Shown piece by piece: positions 8,968 through 19,200 of a DNA stretch of 64,000 bases. This DNA is from Roseococcus suduntuyensis (GTDB lineage Bacteria; Pseudomonadota; Alphaproteobacteria; Acetobacterales; Acetobacteraceae). Position 1 is the first letter of the stretch. Each line of letters opens with the position of its first letter. Made by a program: the position numbers and the translations under genes. The stretch is from positions 434,001-498,000 of the forward strand of contig NZ_JACIDJ010000002.1 of NCBI RefSeq assembly GCF_014196305.1, read 5' to 3'. The notes under the pieces were generated by a model. The model was given only the letters and a program-made list of their open reading frames with translations, did not search any database and had not been told where the DNA came from.

Positions 8968-9486
8968 TTACGCGAGGCTTTCGTAGACCAGCATGTTGTG
9001 GCCGCGATGCGGAAACTCGGCGCAGAGCGTCATCCCGCAATCGGTGAGCACCGCGCGCGAGGCGAGGTTGGTCTCGCGCGCCACGCCGATGATGCGCGGC
9101 AGGCCCGCCGCATGTCCGAAATCGAGTGCGGCGCGGGCCGCTTCGCGCGCATAGCCCTTGCCGCGGCACTGCGGCCAGAGGGCGAAGCGCACGGCCACGC
9201 CGCGCCCGTCCGGCCGTTCCATCAGCCCCGTGATGCCCAGGAACTCGCCCGTGCCGCGCTCGAAGACCGACCAGGTGCCGTAGCCGCGCACCTGCCAGAA
9301 ATCCATGTCGTCCTCGAGTTCCTCGCGCGTGCGCTGGGCGCTGCGGGTGCCGTGCAGCATGTAGCCGAACACGGCCTCATCCCCCTTGAGGCGGATGAGG
9401 TCCGGCAGGTGCTCCGGCCCCGGCGGCAGCAGGGACAGGCGCGGCGTGGTGACCGTGCGCGGCGCACGGAAAAGCTGGTGCGTCAT
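8968..9486 (-). CDS. GNAT family N-acetyltransferase (RimJ/RimL type)
   Basis: 172-residue cytoplasmic acetyltransferase. TPRLSLLPPGPEHLPDLIRL is the usual N-terminal strand-helix of the RimJ/RimL group, GTGEFLGITGLMERP gives the central beta strands, and CRGKGYAREAARAALDFG is the acetyl-CoA pyrophosphate loop, followed by VARETNLASRAVLTDCGM. The acceptor (protein N-terminus, antibiotic, small amine) cannot be inferred. It lies downstream of ettA on the same strand, separated by a hairpin-rich repeat element. Confidence 0.88.
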   Translation of the reverse strand: MTHQLFRAPRTVTTPRLSLLPPGPEHLPDLIRLKGDEAVFGYMLHGTRSAQRTREELEDDMDFWQVRGYGTWSVFERGTGEFLGITGLMERPDGRGVAVRFALWPQCRGKGYAREAARAALDFGHAAGLPRIIGVARETNLASRAVLTDCGMTLCAEFPHRGHNMLVYESLA

Positions 9487-9548
9487 GACGTCCCCAGAGG
9501 AACAGAAAAGAACAGGCAGGTCCCACCCACGCGCCCGCGCAGGAAGGC

Positions 9549-9637
9549 GGCGCGGCTTCGCCGCGCCAACTGGCGCAGGGGCTCAGGAAAGGCACCAAAC
9601 CGGGGCCCCCGCAAAGGCGCGAAGCGACTTTGCGGGG
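9549..9637 (-). repeat. Dispersed hairpin element, copy 1 (shared core with 16921-17051)
   Basis: Between ettA and the GNAT gene. Read on the minus strand it is a perfect 10-bp hairpin (arms 9628-9637 and 9607-9616, CCCCGCAAAG / CTTTGCGGGG), then the 20-base core GGGGGCCCCGGTTTGGTGCC, then an 8-bp hairpin (9549-9556 / 9560-9567, GGCGCGGC with a 3-base loop). The same core, flanked by hairpins of different sequence, recurs after hppA. It could also end ettA transcription. Confidence 0.8.
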
Positions 9638-9644
9638 AACGCGA

Positions 9645-11324
<1,680 letters not shown>

Positions 11325-11384
11325 GGCAATTCCTGTCGGCGCGAAGGGGGGTTGGCGCCGTTCTACAGCCCGGGGGGTGGGGCT

Positions 11385-11888
11385 TCAATGGCAGCCGGGG
11401 GGGCGGTCCCAGACCCCGTCATGTAGGGCGGCCGCCTCGGGGTCGTCCTCCAGCAGGGGCCCGATCACCTCCACGGGCCGCTGGCCGCTTTCCAGCACCA
11501 CGCGGCAGGGCAAATCAAGCGTCAGATTGTCGGGGTGGGGGCCGATGATGCGCTTCAGCTTCTCCTCGCTCATCGCGTAGACGAGGCGGCCGATGCCGGC
11601 CCAGTAGAGGGAACCCGCGCACATGGCGCAGGGCTCGGCGCTCACATACATGGTGGTCCGGGCCAACTCCTCGGCGCTGTAGGCGGCGCAGGCGCGGCGG
11701 GACAGCACCGTCTCGGCATGGCCGGTGCGGCCTTCCGTGTCGAAGGCGTTCTCCTGTTCCATCAGCACGCGGCCCTGTTCGTCCACCAGGGTGGCGCCGA
11801 AGGGGTGCTTTCCATTCGCCCGCGCCCGGCGGGCGACGGTGAAGGCGTGGCGGAGATGGGCGATGTCGTCGGGGTCCGGCATGGCCAT
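11385..11888 (-). CDS. Nucleoside deaminase (guanine/cytidine deaminase-like)
   Basis: 167-residue zinc deaminase of the CDA/TadA fold. Zinc ligands are clear: HAE at 57-59 (TGHAETVL) and PCAMC at 86-90. The C-terminal part (SEEKLKRIIGPHPDNLTLDLPCRVVLESG) resembles guanine deaminase or related purine deaminases more than tRNA deaminase TadA. ATG 11888 gives the MAMPDPDDIAHLRHAF start; a second ATG two codons in is also possible. The upstream NmrA-like gene ends 28 bases before, so the two may be co-transcribed. Confidence 0.85.
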   Translation of the reverse strand: MAMPDPDDIAHLRHAFTVARRARANGKHPFGATLVDEQGRVLMEQENAFDTEGRTGHAETVLSRRACAAYSAEELARTTMYVSAEPCAMCAGSLYWAGIGRLVYAMSEEKLKRIIGPHPDNLTLDLPCRVVLESGQRPVEVIGPLLEDDPEAAALHDGVWDRPPGCH

Positions 11889-11916
11889 CAGGCTGCCATG
11901 CCGGCGCAGCGCCCCG

Positions 11917-12774
11917 CTACACCCAGTCGCGCATGGTCTCGGAGAGGGTGGTGGGGCCGGTGCGCAGGGGCGCGGCACCGCTGAAGCGCAACTGCCCGGA
12001 ATGAAGGCCATCATAAAGGCCGCTCAGCAGCCGCGCGTAATCGGCACCCAGCCCGGCGCCACGCAGGATGCCCTCCCAGGCCTCGCGCGGCGGGCGCACC
12101 ACCTGGACCGGGCGGCCCAGAACCTGGGCGGCGGCGGCGGCGGCATCTGCGTCGGTGGCCTGGATGGCGCTGGTGAACTCCACCACCGGCGGCGGCGCGG
12201 ATTCGGTCAGCAGCCGGGCGGCCTCGGCCCCGATGTCGCGGGTGGCGACCATGCCGCGCGGGGGCGCGTCCTCAGGGTGGAAGCTGGGCAGCACCCCCTC
12301 ATGCCGCGCCGCGTCGAAGACGCCGCGCCAATTCTCCTGGAAATAGGAAGGCCGCAGGAAGGTGACGCTGGGCGCCGCATCGGCCAGCAGCGCCTCGGCC
12401 ATGTACAGCGCCCGCACGGCGCCGGTGCCCGAGGCGAGGTGCGCGCCCTCCGAGGAAAGGAACACCAGGCGCGGCAACCCCGCCGCCCGCGCCGCCGCGC
12501 GGATGCTGGTGGCGATCGTGATGTAGTCGCCGATCACATCCTCCGCCTGGACGGGGGCGGCGATCAGCAGATAGGCGCCCGCCACGCCGCGCATGGCCTC
12601 GGTCAGCGCCGCGGTGTCGCGCAGGTCGGCCGTGGCGAGTTCGACGCCGCGCGCGGCCCAGTCCGCCGCGCGGGAGGGGTCGCGGACCAGGCCGCGAACC
12701 TGCTCCCCCTGGCCGAGAAGCGTCTGGGCCGCCGCGGCGCCCGTGTTTCCGGTGAGTCCGGCGATGAGGAACAT
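11917..12774 (-). CDS. NmrA-like NAD(P)-binding protein
   Basis: 285-residue atypical short-chain dehydrogenase-type protein. MFLIAGLTGNTGAAAAQTLLGQGEQVRGLVRDPSRA is the Rossmann start with GLTGNTG at residues 6-12, followed by the family segments YLLIAAPVQAEDVIGDYITIATS, LVFLSSEGAH, FLRPSYFQENW and VATRDIGAEAARLL. These proteins are NAD(P)H sensors or quinone/azo reductases; no catalytic Tyr-Lys pair is evident. It diverges from a LysR regulator across 78 bases, which is the classical arrangement for LysR control. Confidence 0.85.
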   Translation of the reverse strand: MFLIAGLTGNTGAAAAQTLLGQGEQVRGLVRDPSRAADWAARGVELATADLRDTAALTEAMRGVAGAYLLIAAPVQAEDVIGDYITIATSIRAAARAAGLPRLVFLSSEGAHLASGTGAVRALYMAEALLADAAPSVTFLRPSYFQENWRGVFDAARHEGVLPSFHPEDAPPRGMVATRDIGAEAARLLTESAPPPVVEFTSAIQATDADAAAAAAQVLGRPVQVVRPPREAWEGILRGAGLGADYARLLSGLYDGLHSGQLRFSGAAPLRTGPTTLSETMRDWV

Positions 12775-12820
12775 GGCTTTGGTTCTCCTGTGGTGGCGAC
12801 AGGAATGCCGGAAGGCTGGA

Positions 12821-12837
12821 CATGTTCCCAATGCATG
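12821..12837. promoter_or_regulatory. Candidate LysR-type operator
   Basis: In the 78-base gap between the NmrA-like gene and its divergent LysR regulator sits CATG-N9-CATG, which satisfies the T-N11-A rule for LysR boxes (T at 12823, A at 12835). Arms are only 4 bp, so support is modest; the location is the main argument. Confidence 0.4.
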
Positions 12838-12852
12838 TTCGTTAATTGGCAC

Positions 12853-13803
12853 ATGCACGAAGTGAAACTGCGCGGCATGGATCTCAACCTGCTGACGGTG
12901 CTGGGCGCCCTGCTGCGCCACGCCTCCGTCACCCGCGCGGCCGAGGAGCTGGGCATGAGCCAGCCCGCCGTCTCGCGCGCGCTGGGCCGGCTGCGCGGCA
13001 TGCTGGGCGATGCGCTGCTGGTGCGCGGCCCGACCGGCGCCCTGATCCCCACCCCGCGCGCCCAGGCCCTGGCCCCGCGCCTCGCATCGCTGCTGGCCGA
13101 GACGGCGGACCTCATCTCCCGCGAGGGCTTCGACCCAGCGCGGCTGCAAAGCGTGATGCGCCTCGCCGCCACCGACCATGACACGCTGATGCTGCTGCCC
13201 CGCCTGGTGCCGCTTCTGGCCGCCGAGGCGCCGGGCCTCGCGCTGCGCGTGCTGCCCATCACGGGCAGCACGGTGGAGGAATTGGCGGCGGGGCGGCTCG
13301 ACCTCGCCTTTTCGGTGATGGGGGCGCCGCTGCCGGCCAGCCTGCGGCAGTCACCCCTCTACAAGGACCGGCTGGTGACGGTGCTGCGCGCGGGCCATCC
13401 CGCGCTGGAAGACTGGTCGCTGGAGGGGTTTTGCGCGCTGGACCACATCCTGGTCTCCATCACCGGGCGCGGGACGGGGGCGGTGGATGACGCGCTGGCG
13501 GGAATGGGCATGCGGCGGCGCGTGGCGCTCTGGCTGCCGCATTTCCACGCCGCCCTTCGCATGGTGGCGCAGACGCGGATGGCCGTGACCCTGCCGCGCA
13601 GCCTCGCCCTGGAACATGGACCGGCGCTGGGGCTGGAGGTGCGCGAGGCGCCGCTGCCCCTTCCCGGCTTCACCACCACCGCGATCTGGCCCGAGGTTCT
13701 GGGGGGTGCCCCCGCCCATCGCTGGCTGCGCGGGCGGGTGGCGGCGGCGGCGCGCGGCCTGCCGCATGTGCTGCCGCCCAACGGCGTGATCACCATTCGT
13801 TGA
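12853..13803 (+). CDS. LysR-family transcriptional regulator
   Basis: 316-residue regulator. The N-terminal helix-turn-helix reads MDLNLLTVLGALLRHASVTRAAEELGMSQPAVSRALGRLRGMLGDALLVR; the rest is a periplasmic-binding-like effector domain (RLAATDHDTLMLLPRLVPLLAAEAPGLALRVLPITG onward). It is similar in style to NodD/PcpR-type members that start with a GMDLN motif. ATG 12853 is used. The divergent NmrA-like reductase and the deaminase behind it are the likely regulon. The TGA stop is embedded in a strong terminator hairpin. Confidence 0.9.
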   Translation: MHEVKLRGMDLNLLTVLGALLRHASVTRAAEELGMSQPAVSRALGRLRGMLGDALLVRGPTGALIPTPRAQALAPRLASLLAETADLISREGFDPARLQSVMRLAATDHDTLMLLPRLVPLLAAEAPGLALRVLPITGSTVEELAAGRLDLAFSVMGAPLPASLRQSPLYKDRLVTVLRAGHPALEDWSLEGFCALDHILVSITGRGTGAVDDALAGMGMRRRVALWLPHFHAALRMVAQTRMAVTLPRSLALEHGPALGLEVREAPLPLPGFTTTAIWPEVLGGAPAHRWLRGRVAAAARGLPHVLPPNGVITIR

Positions 13804-13819
13804 TCACGCCGTTGGTTTT
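13778..13819 (+). terminator. Strong intrinsic terminator overlapping the lysR stop codon
   Basis: Perfect 15-bp inverted repeat: arm 13778-13792 (CCAACGGCGTGATCA), 8-base loop, arm 13801-13815, followed by TTTT. The stop codon TGA (13801-13803) starts the right arm, so the last codons of the regulator double as terminator stem. Confidence 0.85.
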
Positions 13820-13824
13820 GCAGA

Positions 13825-13873
13825 GCGGCTGCTTCACGCCTCGGCGATTCCGCCAAAGGCGTGAAGCAGCCGC
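13825..13873. repeat. 17-bp hairpin, member of the GGCGTGAAKCA intergenic repeat family
   Basis: Arms 13825-13841 and 13857-13873 (GCGGCTGCTTCACGCCT and its exact complement) with a 15-base loop that itself contains GGCG...CGCC. It lies between the lysR terminator and the 3' end of the tRNA on the opposite strand, so it may serve as terminator for the tRNA. The GGCGTGAA-CAGCCGC half matches the element at 61156-61190. Confidence 0.75.
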
Positions 13874-13887
13874 CAAGGAAATGGACT

Positions 13888-13961
13888 TGCGCCCGGCAGG
13901 ACTTGAACCCGCAACCAAGCCGTTATGAGCGGCCCGCTCTAACCAATTGAGCTACGGGCGC
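13888..13961 (-). tRNA. tRNA with CAU anticodon (Ile2 or elongator Met)
   Basis: 74-base cloverleaf on the minus strand. Acceptor arms GCGCCCG / CGGGCGC pair fully, the D arm GCTC...GAGC is intact, the anticodon stem GGCCG / CGGCT has one G-U pair, the loop CTCATAA gives anticodon CAU, and the T arm is GCGGG TTCAAGT CCTGC. CCA is not encoded. The CTCATAA loop and a TGGTT variable loop look more like the Ile2 species (lysidine-modified by TilS) than elongator Met, but sequence alone does not settle it. Confidence 0.9.
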
Positions 13962-14009
13962 ATGGGGGCGCGAGGATGCAAAGACCCGCGCGCCCCGTCC
14001 AGGGGGCGC

Positions 14010-14576
14010 TTACTCCGTCGGCTTGCGCCGCTCGTGCATGGGCCAGGAGGCTTCCTTGCCGCGCTCGATGGATTCCAGGATGTAGCGCTTCGCCTCGTCC
14101 GCATCGCCCCAGCCGGCGATCTTCACCCACTTGCCGGGCTCCAGGTCCTTGTAGTGCTCGAAGAAGTGGCGGATCTGGTCGAGCGTGATCTGGGGCAGGT
14201 CCGTGTAGTTGAACACGTTCTCGTAGCGCTTGGTCAGCTTGGGCGAGGGCACGGCGATGATCTTCTCGTCCATGCCGCCGTCATCCTCCATCTTCAGCAC
14301 GCCCACCGGGCGCACATTGATGACGGCGCCGGGCGCGATGGGGCGGGTGTTGGCCACCAGCACGTCCAGCGGGTCCCCGTCGCCGCACAGGGTGTGGGGC
14401 ACGAAGCCGTAATTCCCGGGGTAGCGCATGGGGGTGTAGAGGAAGCGGTCCACGAAGAGCGTGCCGGCATCCTTGTCCAGCTCGTACTTCACCGGCTCCC
14501 CGCCCACGCCCACCTCGATGATGACGTTCAGGTCCTCGGGCGGGTTCTTGCCGATGGGGATGGCGTCGATACGCAT
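14010..14576 (-). CDS. ppa: Inorganic diphosphatase (soluble, family I)
   Basis: Cytosolic Mg-dependent hydrolysis of PPi to 2 Pi, pulling nucleic acid and activation reactions forward. The 188-residue protein starts [22 protein letters not shown] and carries the active-site blocks [21 protein letters not shown] and the DGDPLDVLV signature (three metal-binding Asp). ATG 14576 has GGAG upstream; longer in-frame extensions are not part of the family. The gene is divergent from the membrane-bound pyrophosphatase across 219 bases. Confidence 0.96.
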   Translation of the reverse strand: MRIDAIPIGKNPPEDLNVIIEVGVGGEPVKYELDKDAGTLFVDRFLYTPMRYPGNYGFVPHTLCGDGDPLDVLVANTRPIAPGAVINVRPVGVLKMEDDGGMDEKIIAVPSPKLTKRYENVFNYTDLPQITLDQIRHFFEHYKDLEPGKWVKIAGWGDADEAKRYILESIERGKEASWPMHERRKPTE

Positions 14577-14795
14577 GGGCTCTGGGCTCCGGTTTGGGAA
14601 GGCCCGGCTTTCCACCACAAAATCCGTGCCGGCGCGAGGGGGGATGCGCATGGCCTGCCTCCATCCCCCGGGAAAATACCGCAAAAACCCGCCCGGGGGG
14701 GCTTGCAGGGCCGTGGACGCTGGCCGTGCGATAGTTCTAGGCTTTCAAAACGATCGCCGATTACCGCGACGCAACAATAAACATGGGAGAGCAAA

Positions 14796-16913
14796 GTGAT
14801 CACAGCGACGTTGCTGCTGGTCCTCCTGCTGGGCGCGACTTCCATCGCCTATGGCTGGATCACGACCAAGGAAATCATGGCGAAACCGGCGGGCGATGCC
14901 CGCATGCAGGAAATCGCCCGCGCCATCCAGGAAGGCGCCTCCGCCTATCTTCGCCGGCAATACATCACCATCGGGGGCGTGGGCGTGGTGCTCATGGCCC
15001 TGGTGTGGGTGCTGCTGGGCGGGCCCGTCGCCATCGGCTTCCTGATCGGCGCGGTGCTGTCGGGGGCCGCGGGCTTCATCGGGATGAACGTCTCGGTGCG
15101 CGCCAATGTCCGCACGGCGGAAGCGAGCCGGCTGGGCCTGGCGGCGGGGCTCGACCTCGCCTTCAAGTCGGGCGCCATCACCGGCATGCTGGTGGCGGGC
15201 CTCGCCCTGATGGGGGTCGCGGGCTATTTCTTCATCCTGGTCGTCATCGGCGGGCACGCCATCAATTCCCGCCTCGTGATCGACAGCCTGGTGGCGCTGG
15301 GCTTCGGCGCCAGCCTCATCTCCATCTTCGCGCGACTGGGCGGCGGCATCTTCACCAAGGGCGCCGATGTGGGCGGCGACATGGTGGGCAAGGTGGAAGC
15401 CGGCATCCCCGAGGACGACCCCCGCAACCCCGCCACCATCGCCGACAACGTGGGCGACAACGTGGGCGACTGCGCGGGCATGGCCGCCGACCTCTTCGAG
15501 ACCTATGCCGTGACCGCGGTCGCCACCATGGTGCTGGCCGCCATCAGCTTCACCGATGTCGGCCGCGCCTCGGGCATGCTGTTCCCGCTGGCCATCGGCG
15601 CGGTCTGCGTCATCACCTCCATCGTCGGCACCTATTATGTGAAGCTGCCGGCCAACAACTCCATCATGGGGGCCATGTATCGCGGCCTGATGGTGACGGG
15701 GGCGCTGTCGCTGGTCGCGATCCTGCCGCTCGCCTTCATCTTCTTCGGCTTCTCGGGGGTGGAGGCCGGGGGCCGCACCGTCGGCGCCTTTGGGCTTTGG
15801 CTCTGCGCGGCCGTGGGGCTGGCCGTCACCGCCGCCATCGTCTGGGTGACGGAATACTACACGGGCACGGGCTTCCGCCCGGTGCGCTCCATCGCCGAGG
15901 CCTCGCAGACCGGCCATGGCACCAACGTGATCCGTGGCCTCGCGGTCAGCATGGAGAGCACGGCGCTTCCCGCGCTCATCATCATCGCGGGGGTCATCTC
16001 CACCCATGCGCTGGCCGGCCTCTACGGCATCGCCATCGCCACCACCACCATGCTGGCGCTGGCCGGCATGATCGTGGCCCTCGACGCCTTCGGCCCCGTC
16101 ACCGACAATGCCGGCGGCATCGCGGAAATGGCGGGCCTGCCGGCCGAGACGCGCGTGACCACCGACGCGCTGGACGCGGTGGGCAACACCACCAAGGCCG
16201 TGACGAAGGGCTATGCCATCGGCTCGGCCGGCCTGGGTGCCCTGGTGCTGTTCGCGGCCTACACGCAGGACCTGAACTACTTCATCGCCCGGCCCGAGGC
16301 CTACCCATACTTCGCGGGCCTGGGGGCGATCGATTTCAGCCTGGCCAACCCCTATGTCGTGGTGGGCCTGCTGTTCGGCGGCCTGCTGCCCTACCTGTTC
16401 GGCGGCATGGCGATGACGGCGGTGGGGCGCGCGGCGCAATCCGTCGTCGAGGAGGTCCGCCGCCAGTTCCGCGAGAAGCCCGGCATCATGGCCGGCACCG
16501 AGAAGCCCGATTACGGCCGGGCGGTGGACATGCTGACCAAGTCCGCCATCCGGGAAATGATCCTGCCCTCGCTGCTGCCGGTGCTCAGCCCCGTGGTCTG
16601 CTACTTCGTGGTGCTGATGATCGCGGGCAAGGCCGCGGCCTTCTCCGCGCTGGGGGCGATGCTGCTCGGTGTCATCGTCACGGGCTTCTTCGTGGCCGTC
16701 TCCATGACCACGGGCGGCGGCGCCTGGGACAATGCCAAGAAGTACATCGAGGAGGGCCATTACGGCGGCAAGGGCAGCGATGCCCATAAGGCCGCCGTGA
16801 CGGGCGACACGGTGGGCGACCCTTACAAGGACACCTCCGGGCCGGCCGTGAATCCGATGATCAAGATCACCAACATCGTCGCACTTCTGCTTCTGGCGAT
16901 CCTGGCGGCATAA
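14796..16913 (+). CDS. hppA: Membrane proton-pumping pyrophosphatase, K+-independent type
   Basis: Couples PPi hydrolysis to proton export across the inner membrane. The 705-residue protein is highly hydrophobic (about 16 helices) and has the substrate-site blocks [25 protein letters not shown] and [20 protein letters not shown], and NPMIKITN near the C-terminus. GNTTKA at 463-468 has Lys467, the residue that marks K+-independent H+-PPases (Ala in K+-dependent ones). GTG 14796 is the start, with GGGAGAG just upstream; an ATG at 14781 is out of frame. The divergent soluble ppa suggests shared control of the PPi pool. Confidence 0.96.
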   Translation: MITATLLLVLLLGATSIAYGWITTKEIMAKPAGDARMQEIARAIQEGASAYLRRQYITIGGVGVVLMALVWVLLGGPVAIGFLIGAVLSGAAGFIGMNVSVRANVRTAEASRLGLAAGLDLAFKSGAITGMLVAGLALMGVAGYFFILVVIGGHAINSRLVIDSLVALGFGASLISIFARLGGGIFTKGADVGGDMVGKVEAGIPEDDPRNPATIADNVGDNVGDCAGMAADLFETYAVTAVATMVLAAISFTDVGRASGMLFPLAIGAVCVITSIVGTYYVKLPANNSIMGAMYRGLMVTGALSLVAILPLAFIFFGFSGVEAGGRTVGAFGLWLCAAVGLAVTAAIVWVTEYYTGTGFRPVRSIAEASQTGHGTNVIRGLAVSMESTALPALIIIAGVISTHALAGLYGIAIATTTMLALAGMIVALDAFGPVTDNAGGIAEMAGLPAETRVTTDALDAVGNTTKAVTKGYAIGSAGLGALVLFAAYTQDLNYFIARPEAYPYFAGLGAIDFSLANPYVVVGLLFGGLLPYLFGGMAMTAVGRAAQSVVEEVRRQFREKPGIMAGTEKPDYGRAVDMLTKSAIREMILPSLLPVLSPVVCYFVVLMIAGKAAAFSALGAMLLGVIVTGFFVAVSMTTGGGAWDNAKKYIEEGHYGGKGSDAHKAAVTGDTVGDPYKDTSGPAVNPMIKITNIVALLLLAILAA

Positions 16914-16920
16914 CTCATTC

Positions 16921-17051
16921 CCCACGAAATCGCCTTTGGCGCTTTCGTGGGGGCCCCGATCAATCCCCATGAAGCTGCGCTTCATGGGGGCCCCGGTTTG
17001 GTGCCCATCCTCTCGGGTGGGCACCGCCTGCCGTGGCAAAGCCACGGCAGG
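16921..17051 (+). repeat. Four tandem hairpins including dispersed-element copy 2
   Basis: The gap between hppA and the disulfide reductase gene is filled by four hairpins: 16921-16929/16943-16951 (CCCACGAAA), 16965-16974/16980-16989 (CCCCATGAAG), 17000-17010/17015-17025 (GGTGCCCATCC, one G-U) and 17027-17037/17041-17051 (CCTGCCGTGGC). The core GGGGGCCCCGGTTTGGTGCC (16986-17005) is identical to the one at 9591-9610 on the opposite strand, and the first hairpin is followed by the shorter GGGGGCCCCG. Confidence 0.85.
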
Positions 17052-17123
17052 GCACCGGGGGGCCACCCTTCCATGCACGCTTTGCCCTTGTCGCGCGGAC
17101 GGTTTGGGGCCTTTTATCCCCGC

Positions 17124-19181
17124 ATGGCCCGCCTGTTCTTCGTTCTGCTGCTGACATTCTTCGCCCTGCCGGCACGGGCCGCCGATTCCGTGCCCGTCGT
17201 GTCACCCCGCGCCACCGTCACCCTCCACGCCGACCGCGCCGCCATCGCCCCGGGGGAGGAATTCCGCGCGCTGCTTCGCATCCGCCTCGCACCAGGCTGG
17301 CACACCTACTGGTCCAATGCGGGCGATGCCGGCGCGCCGCCCGAACTCGACCTGGCCCTTCCGGAGGGCTGGCAGTCCGGGCCGCTGCAATTCCCCGCCC
17401 CCAGCCGCATCCCCTTCGGCCCGCTGATGAATTTCGGCTATCTGGGCGAGGCCGCCTTCCCCTTCACCCTCACCGCGCCCACCACCCTGCGCCCCGGCGA
17501 CACCGTCACCCTGGACGCCACCGGCACCTGGCTCGCCTGCGCCGATGTCTGCATCCCGGAGGATGGCGCCTTCCGCCTCACCCTGCCCGTGGAGGCGAGC
17601 CCCCGCCCGGCCAACCTGCCCCTCTTCCTCGCGGCCGAGGCCGCCCTGCCCCGCCCCGCCCCCTTCACCGCCCGCTTCGCCCGCGAGGGCGGCCGCGCCG
17701 CGCTGACCGTGGAGGGCGAGGGGCTGAACCCCACGAGCCTGCGCGAGGCCGTCTTCTTCCCCTTCGCCCAGAACCTGATCGAGAACGCCCCCGCCCAGCC
17801 GCTGGCGGTGCGCGAGGGCGCCCTGACCCTGGCGCTGCCCTCCGCCGAAGCCCCCTGGCCCACGCGGTTGGACGGCGTGCTAGCCCTGACCGATGCGGCC
17901 GGCGTGCGCGGCGCCTACCTCATCTCCGCCGAGCCCGGCGGCGCCCTGCCTGCCCTGGGCCTGCCGCTGTGGCAGGTGCTGGGCCTCGCTTTGCTGGGCG
18001 GGCTGATCCTGAACCTGATGCCCTGCGTCTTCCCCGTGCTGGCCATGAAGGCCATGGCGCTGGCGCGGCTGGGCGGCGCGGCCCGCGGCGCCATCCGGGC
18101 CGAGGCCGCGGGCTATACGGCCGGCGTGCTGGTGGCGTTCCTCGCCATCGGCGGGCTGATGCTGGGGCTGCGCGGGGCCGGGCTCGCCGCCGGCTGGGGC
18201 TTCCAATTCACCTGGGCGCCCTTCGTGGCCGGCATGGCCTGGCTGATGCTGGCGGTGGGGCTGAACCTTTCGGGCGTCTTCGCCGTGCGGGGGCCGGTGC
18301 TGTCGGGCCATGCGGGCGGCAGCTTCGGCACGGGCGTGCTGGCCGTGCTGGTGGCCACCCCCTGCACGGCGCCCTTCATGGCGACGGCCATCGGCGCCTC
18401 GCTCACCCTGCCCGCGCCGGCCACCCTGGGCGTCTTCGCCGCACTCGGCCTGGGGCTGGCCCTGCCCTATGCGCTGCTGGGGGTCTTCCCCGGCCTGGCC
18501 CGCGCCCTGCCACGCCCCGGCGCCTGGATGGAGCGGCTGCGGCAATTCCTGGCCTTCCCCATGTATGGCGCGGCCGCGTGGCTGGTCTGGGTGCTGGCCC
18601 AGCAGGCGGGGCCCGATGGCGTGCTGATGGTGCTGGTGGGCGGCGTGCTGGTGGGCCTCGCCGCCTGGGCCTTCGGCACGGCGCAGGCCAGCGGCGGCAC
18701 GGGCCGGCTGGGCCGGACCACCGCTGCGGTCGCGGTGATCGCAGCCCTCGCCCTGCTGCCCCTGCTCTCGACCGCGCCCACGGCCAGCGCCGCCGTCTCC
18801 GGGAACGCAGAGCCCTGGTCCGCCGCGCGCGTCGCGGAGCTGCGCGCCGAGGGCCGCCCCATCTTCGTGAACCTGACGGCGGCGTGGTGCATCTCCTGCA
18901 AGGTGAATGAGCGCATCGCCATCCACACGGAGGCGACGCAGCGCGCGATGGGCGAGGCGGGCATGGTGCAGCTCACCGGCGACTGGACGCGCGGCGATAC
19001 CGCCATCACCGCGCTGCTGCGCGCACATGGGCGCGACGGCGTGCCGCTCTACCTGCTTTATCCCGCCGGCGGCGGCGCGCCCCTGATCCTGCCGCAAATC
19101 CTGACGGAGGGAATGCTGCGGGAGGCGATCAGCCAGGGGACGGGCCGCGCGACGCCGGGGGCCATCGCCTCGCCTGGCTGA
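17124..19181 (+). CDS. DsbD/ScsB-like protein-disulfide reductase
   Basis: Inner-membrane thiol carrier that moves electrons from cytoplasmic thioredoxin to periplasmic disulfides. The 685 residues comprise a signal peptide (MARLFFVLLLTFFALPARA), a periplasmic N-terminal domain (PGWHTYWSNAGDAGAPPELDL; paired Cys in WLACADVCIPEDG), a CcdA-like eight-helix membrane domain with Cys in NLMPCVFPVLAMKAMAL (about residue 298) and VATPCTAPFMATA (about 411), and a C-terminal thioredoxin domain with AWCISCK near residue 588. ATG 17124 is chosen because the signal peptide begins there; the open frame upstream passes through the hairpin element. ScsB-type members act in copper or oxidative stress; which partner it serves is unknown. 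Confidence 0.9.
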   Translation: MARLFFVLLLTFFALPARAADSVPVVSPRATVTLHADRAAIAPGEEFRALLRIRLAPGWHTYWSNAGDAGAPPELDLALPEGWQSGPLQFPAPSRIPFGPLMNFGYLGEAAFPFTLTAPTTLRPGDTVTLDATGTWLACADVCIPEDGAFRLTLPVEASPRPANLPLFLAAEAALPRPAPFTARFAREGGRAALTVEGEGLNPTSLREAVFFPFAQNLIENAPAQPLAVREGALTLALPSAEAPWPTRLDGVLALTDAAGVRGAYLISAEPGGALPALGLPLWQVLGLALLGGLILNLMPCVFPVLAMKAMALARLGGAARGAIRAEAAGYTAGVLVAFLAIGGLMLGLRGAGLAAGWGFQFTWAPFVAGMAWLMLAVGLNLSGVFAVRGPVLSGHAGGSFGTGVLAVLVATPCTAPFMATAIGASLTLPAPATLGVFAALGLGLALPYALLGVFPGLARALPRPGAWMERLRQFLAFPMYGAAAWLVWVLAQQAGPDGVLMVLVGGVLVGLAAWAFGTAQASGGTGRLGRTTAAVAVIAALALLPLLSTAPTASAAVSGNAEPWSAARVAELRAEGRPIFVNLTAAWCISCKVNERIAIHTEATQRAMGEAGMVQLTGDWTRGDTAITALLRAHGRDGVPLYLLYPAGGGAPLILPQILTEGMLREAISQGTGRATPGAIASPG

Positions 19182-19200
19182 CCGCCGCCGGGGCCACGGC

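Noticed and set aside
14745-17078. A 777-codon minus-strand frame opposite hppA
   Set aside because: Compositionally biased antisense of a membrane protein gene whose product has all H+-PPase motifs.
13880-17123. Integration site or genomic island at the tRNA
   Set aside because: No integrase and no duplicated tRNA end was found; flanking genes are housekeeping.
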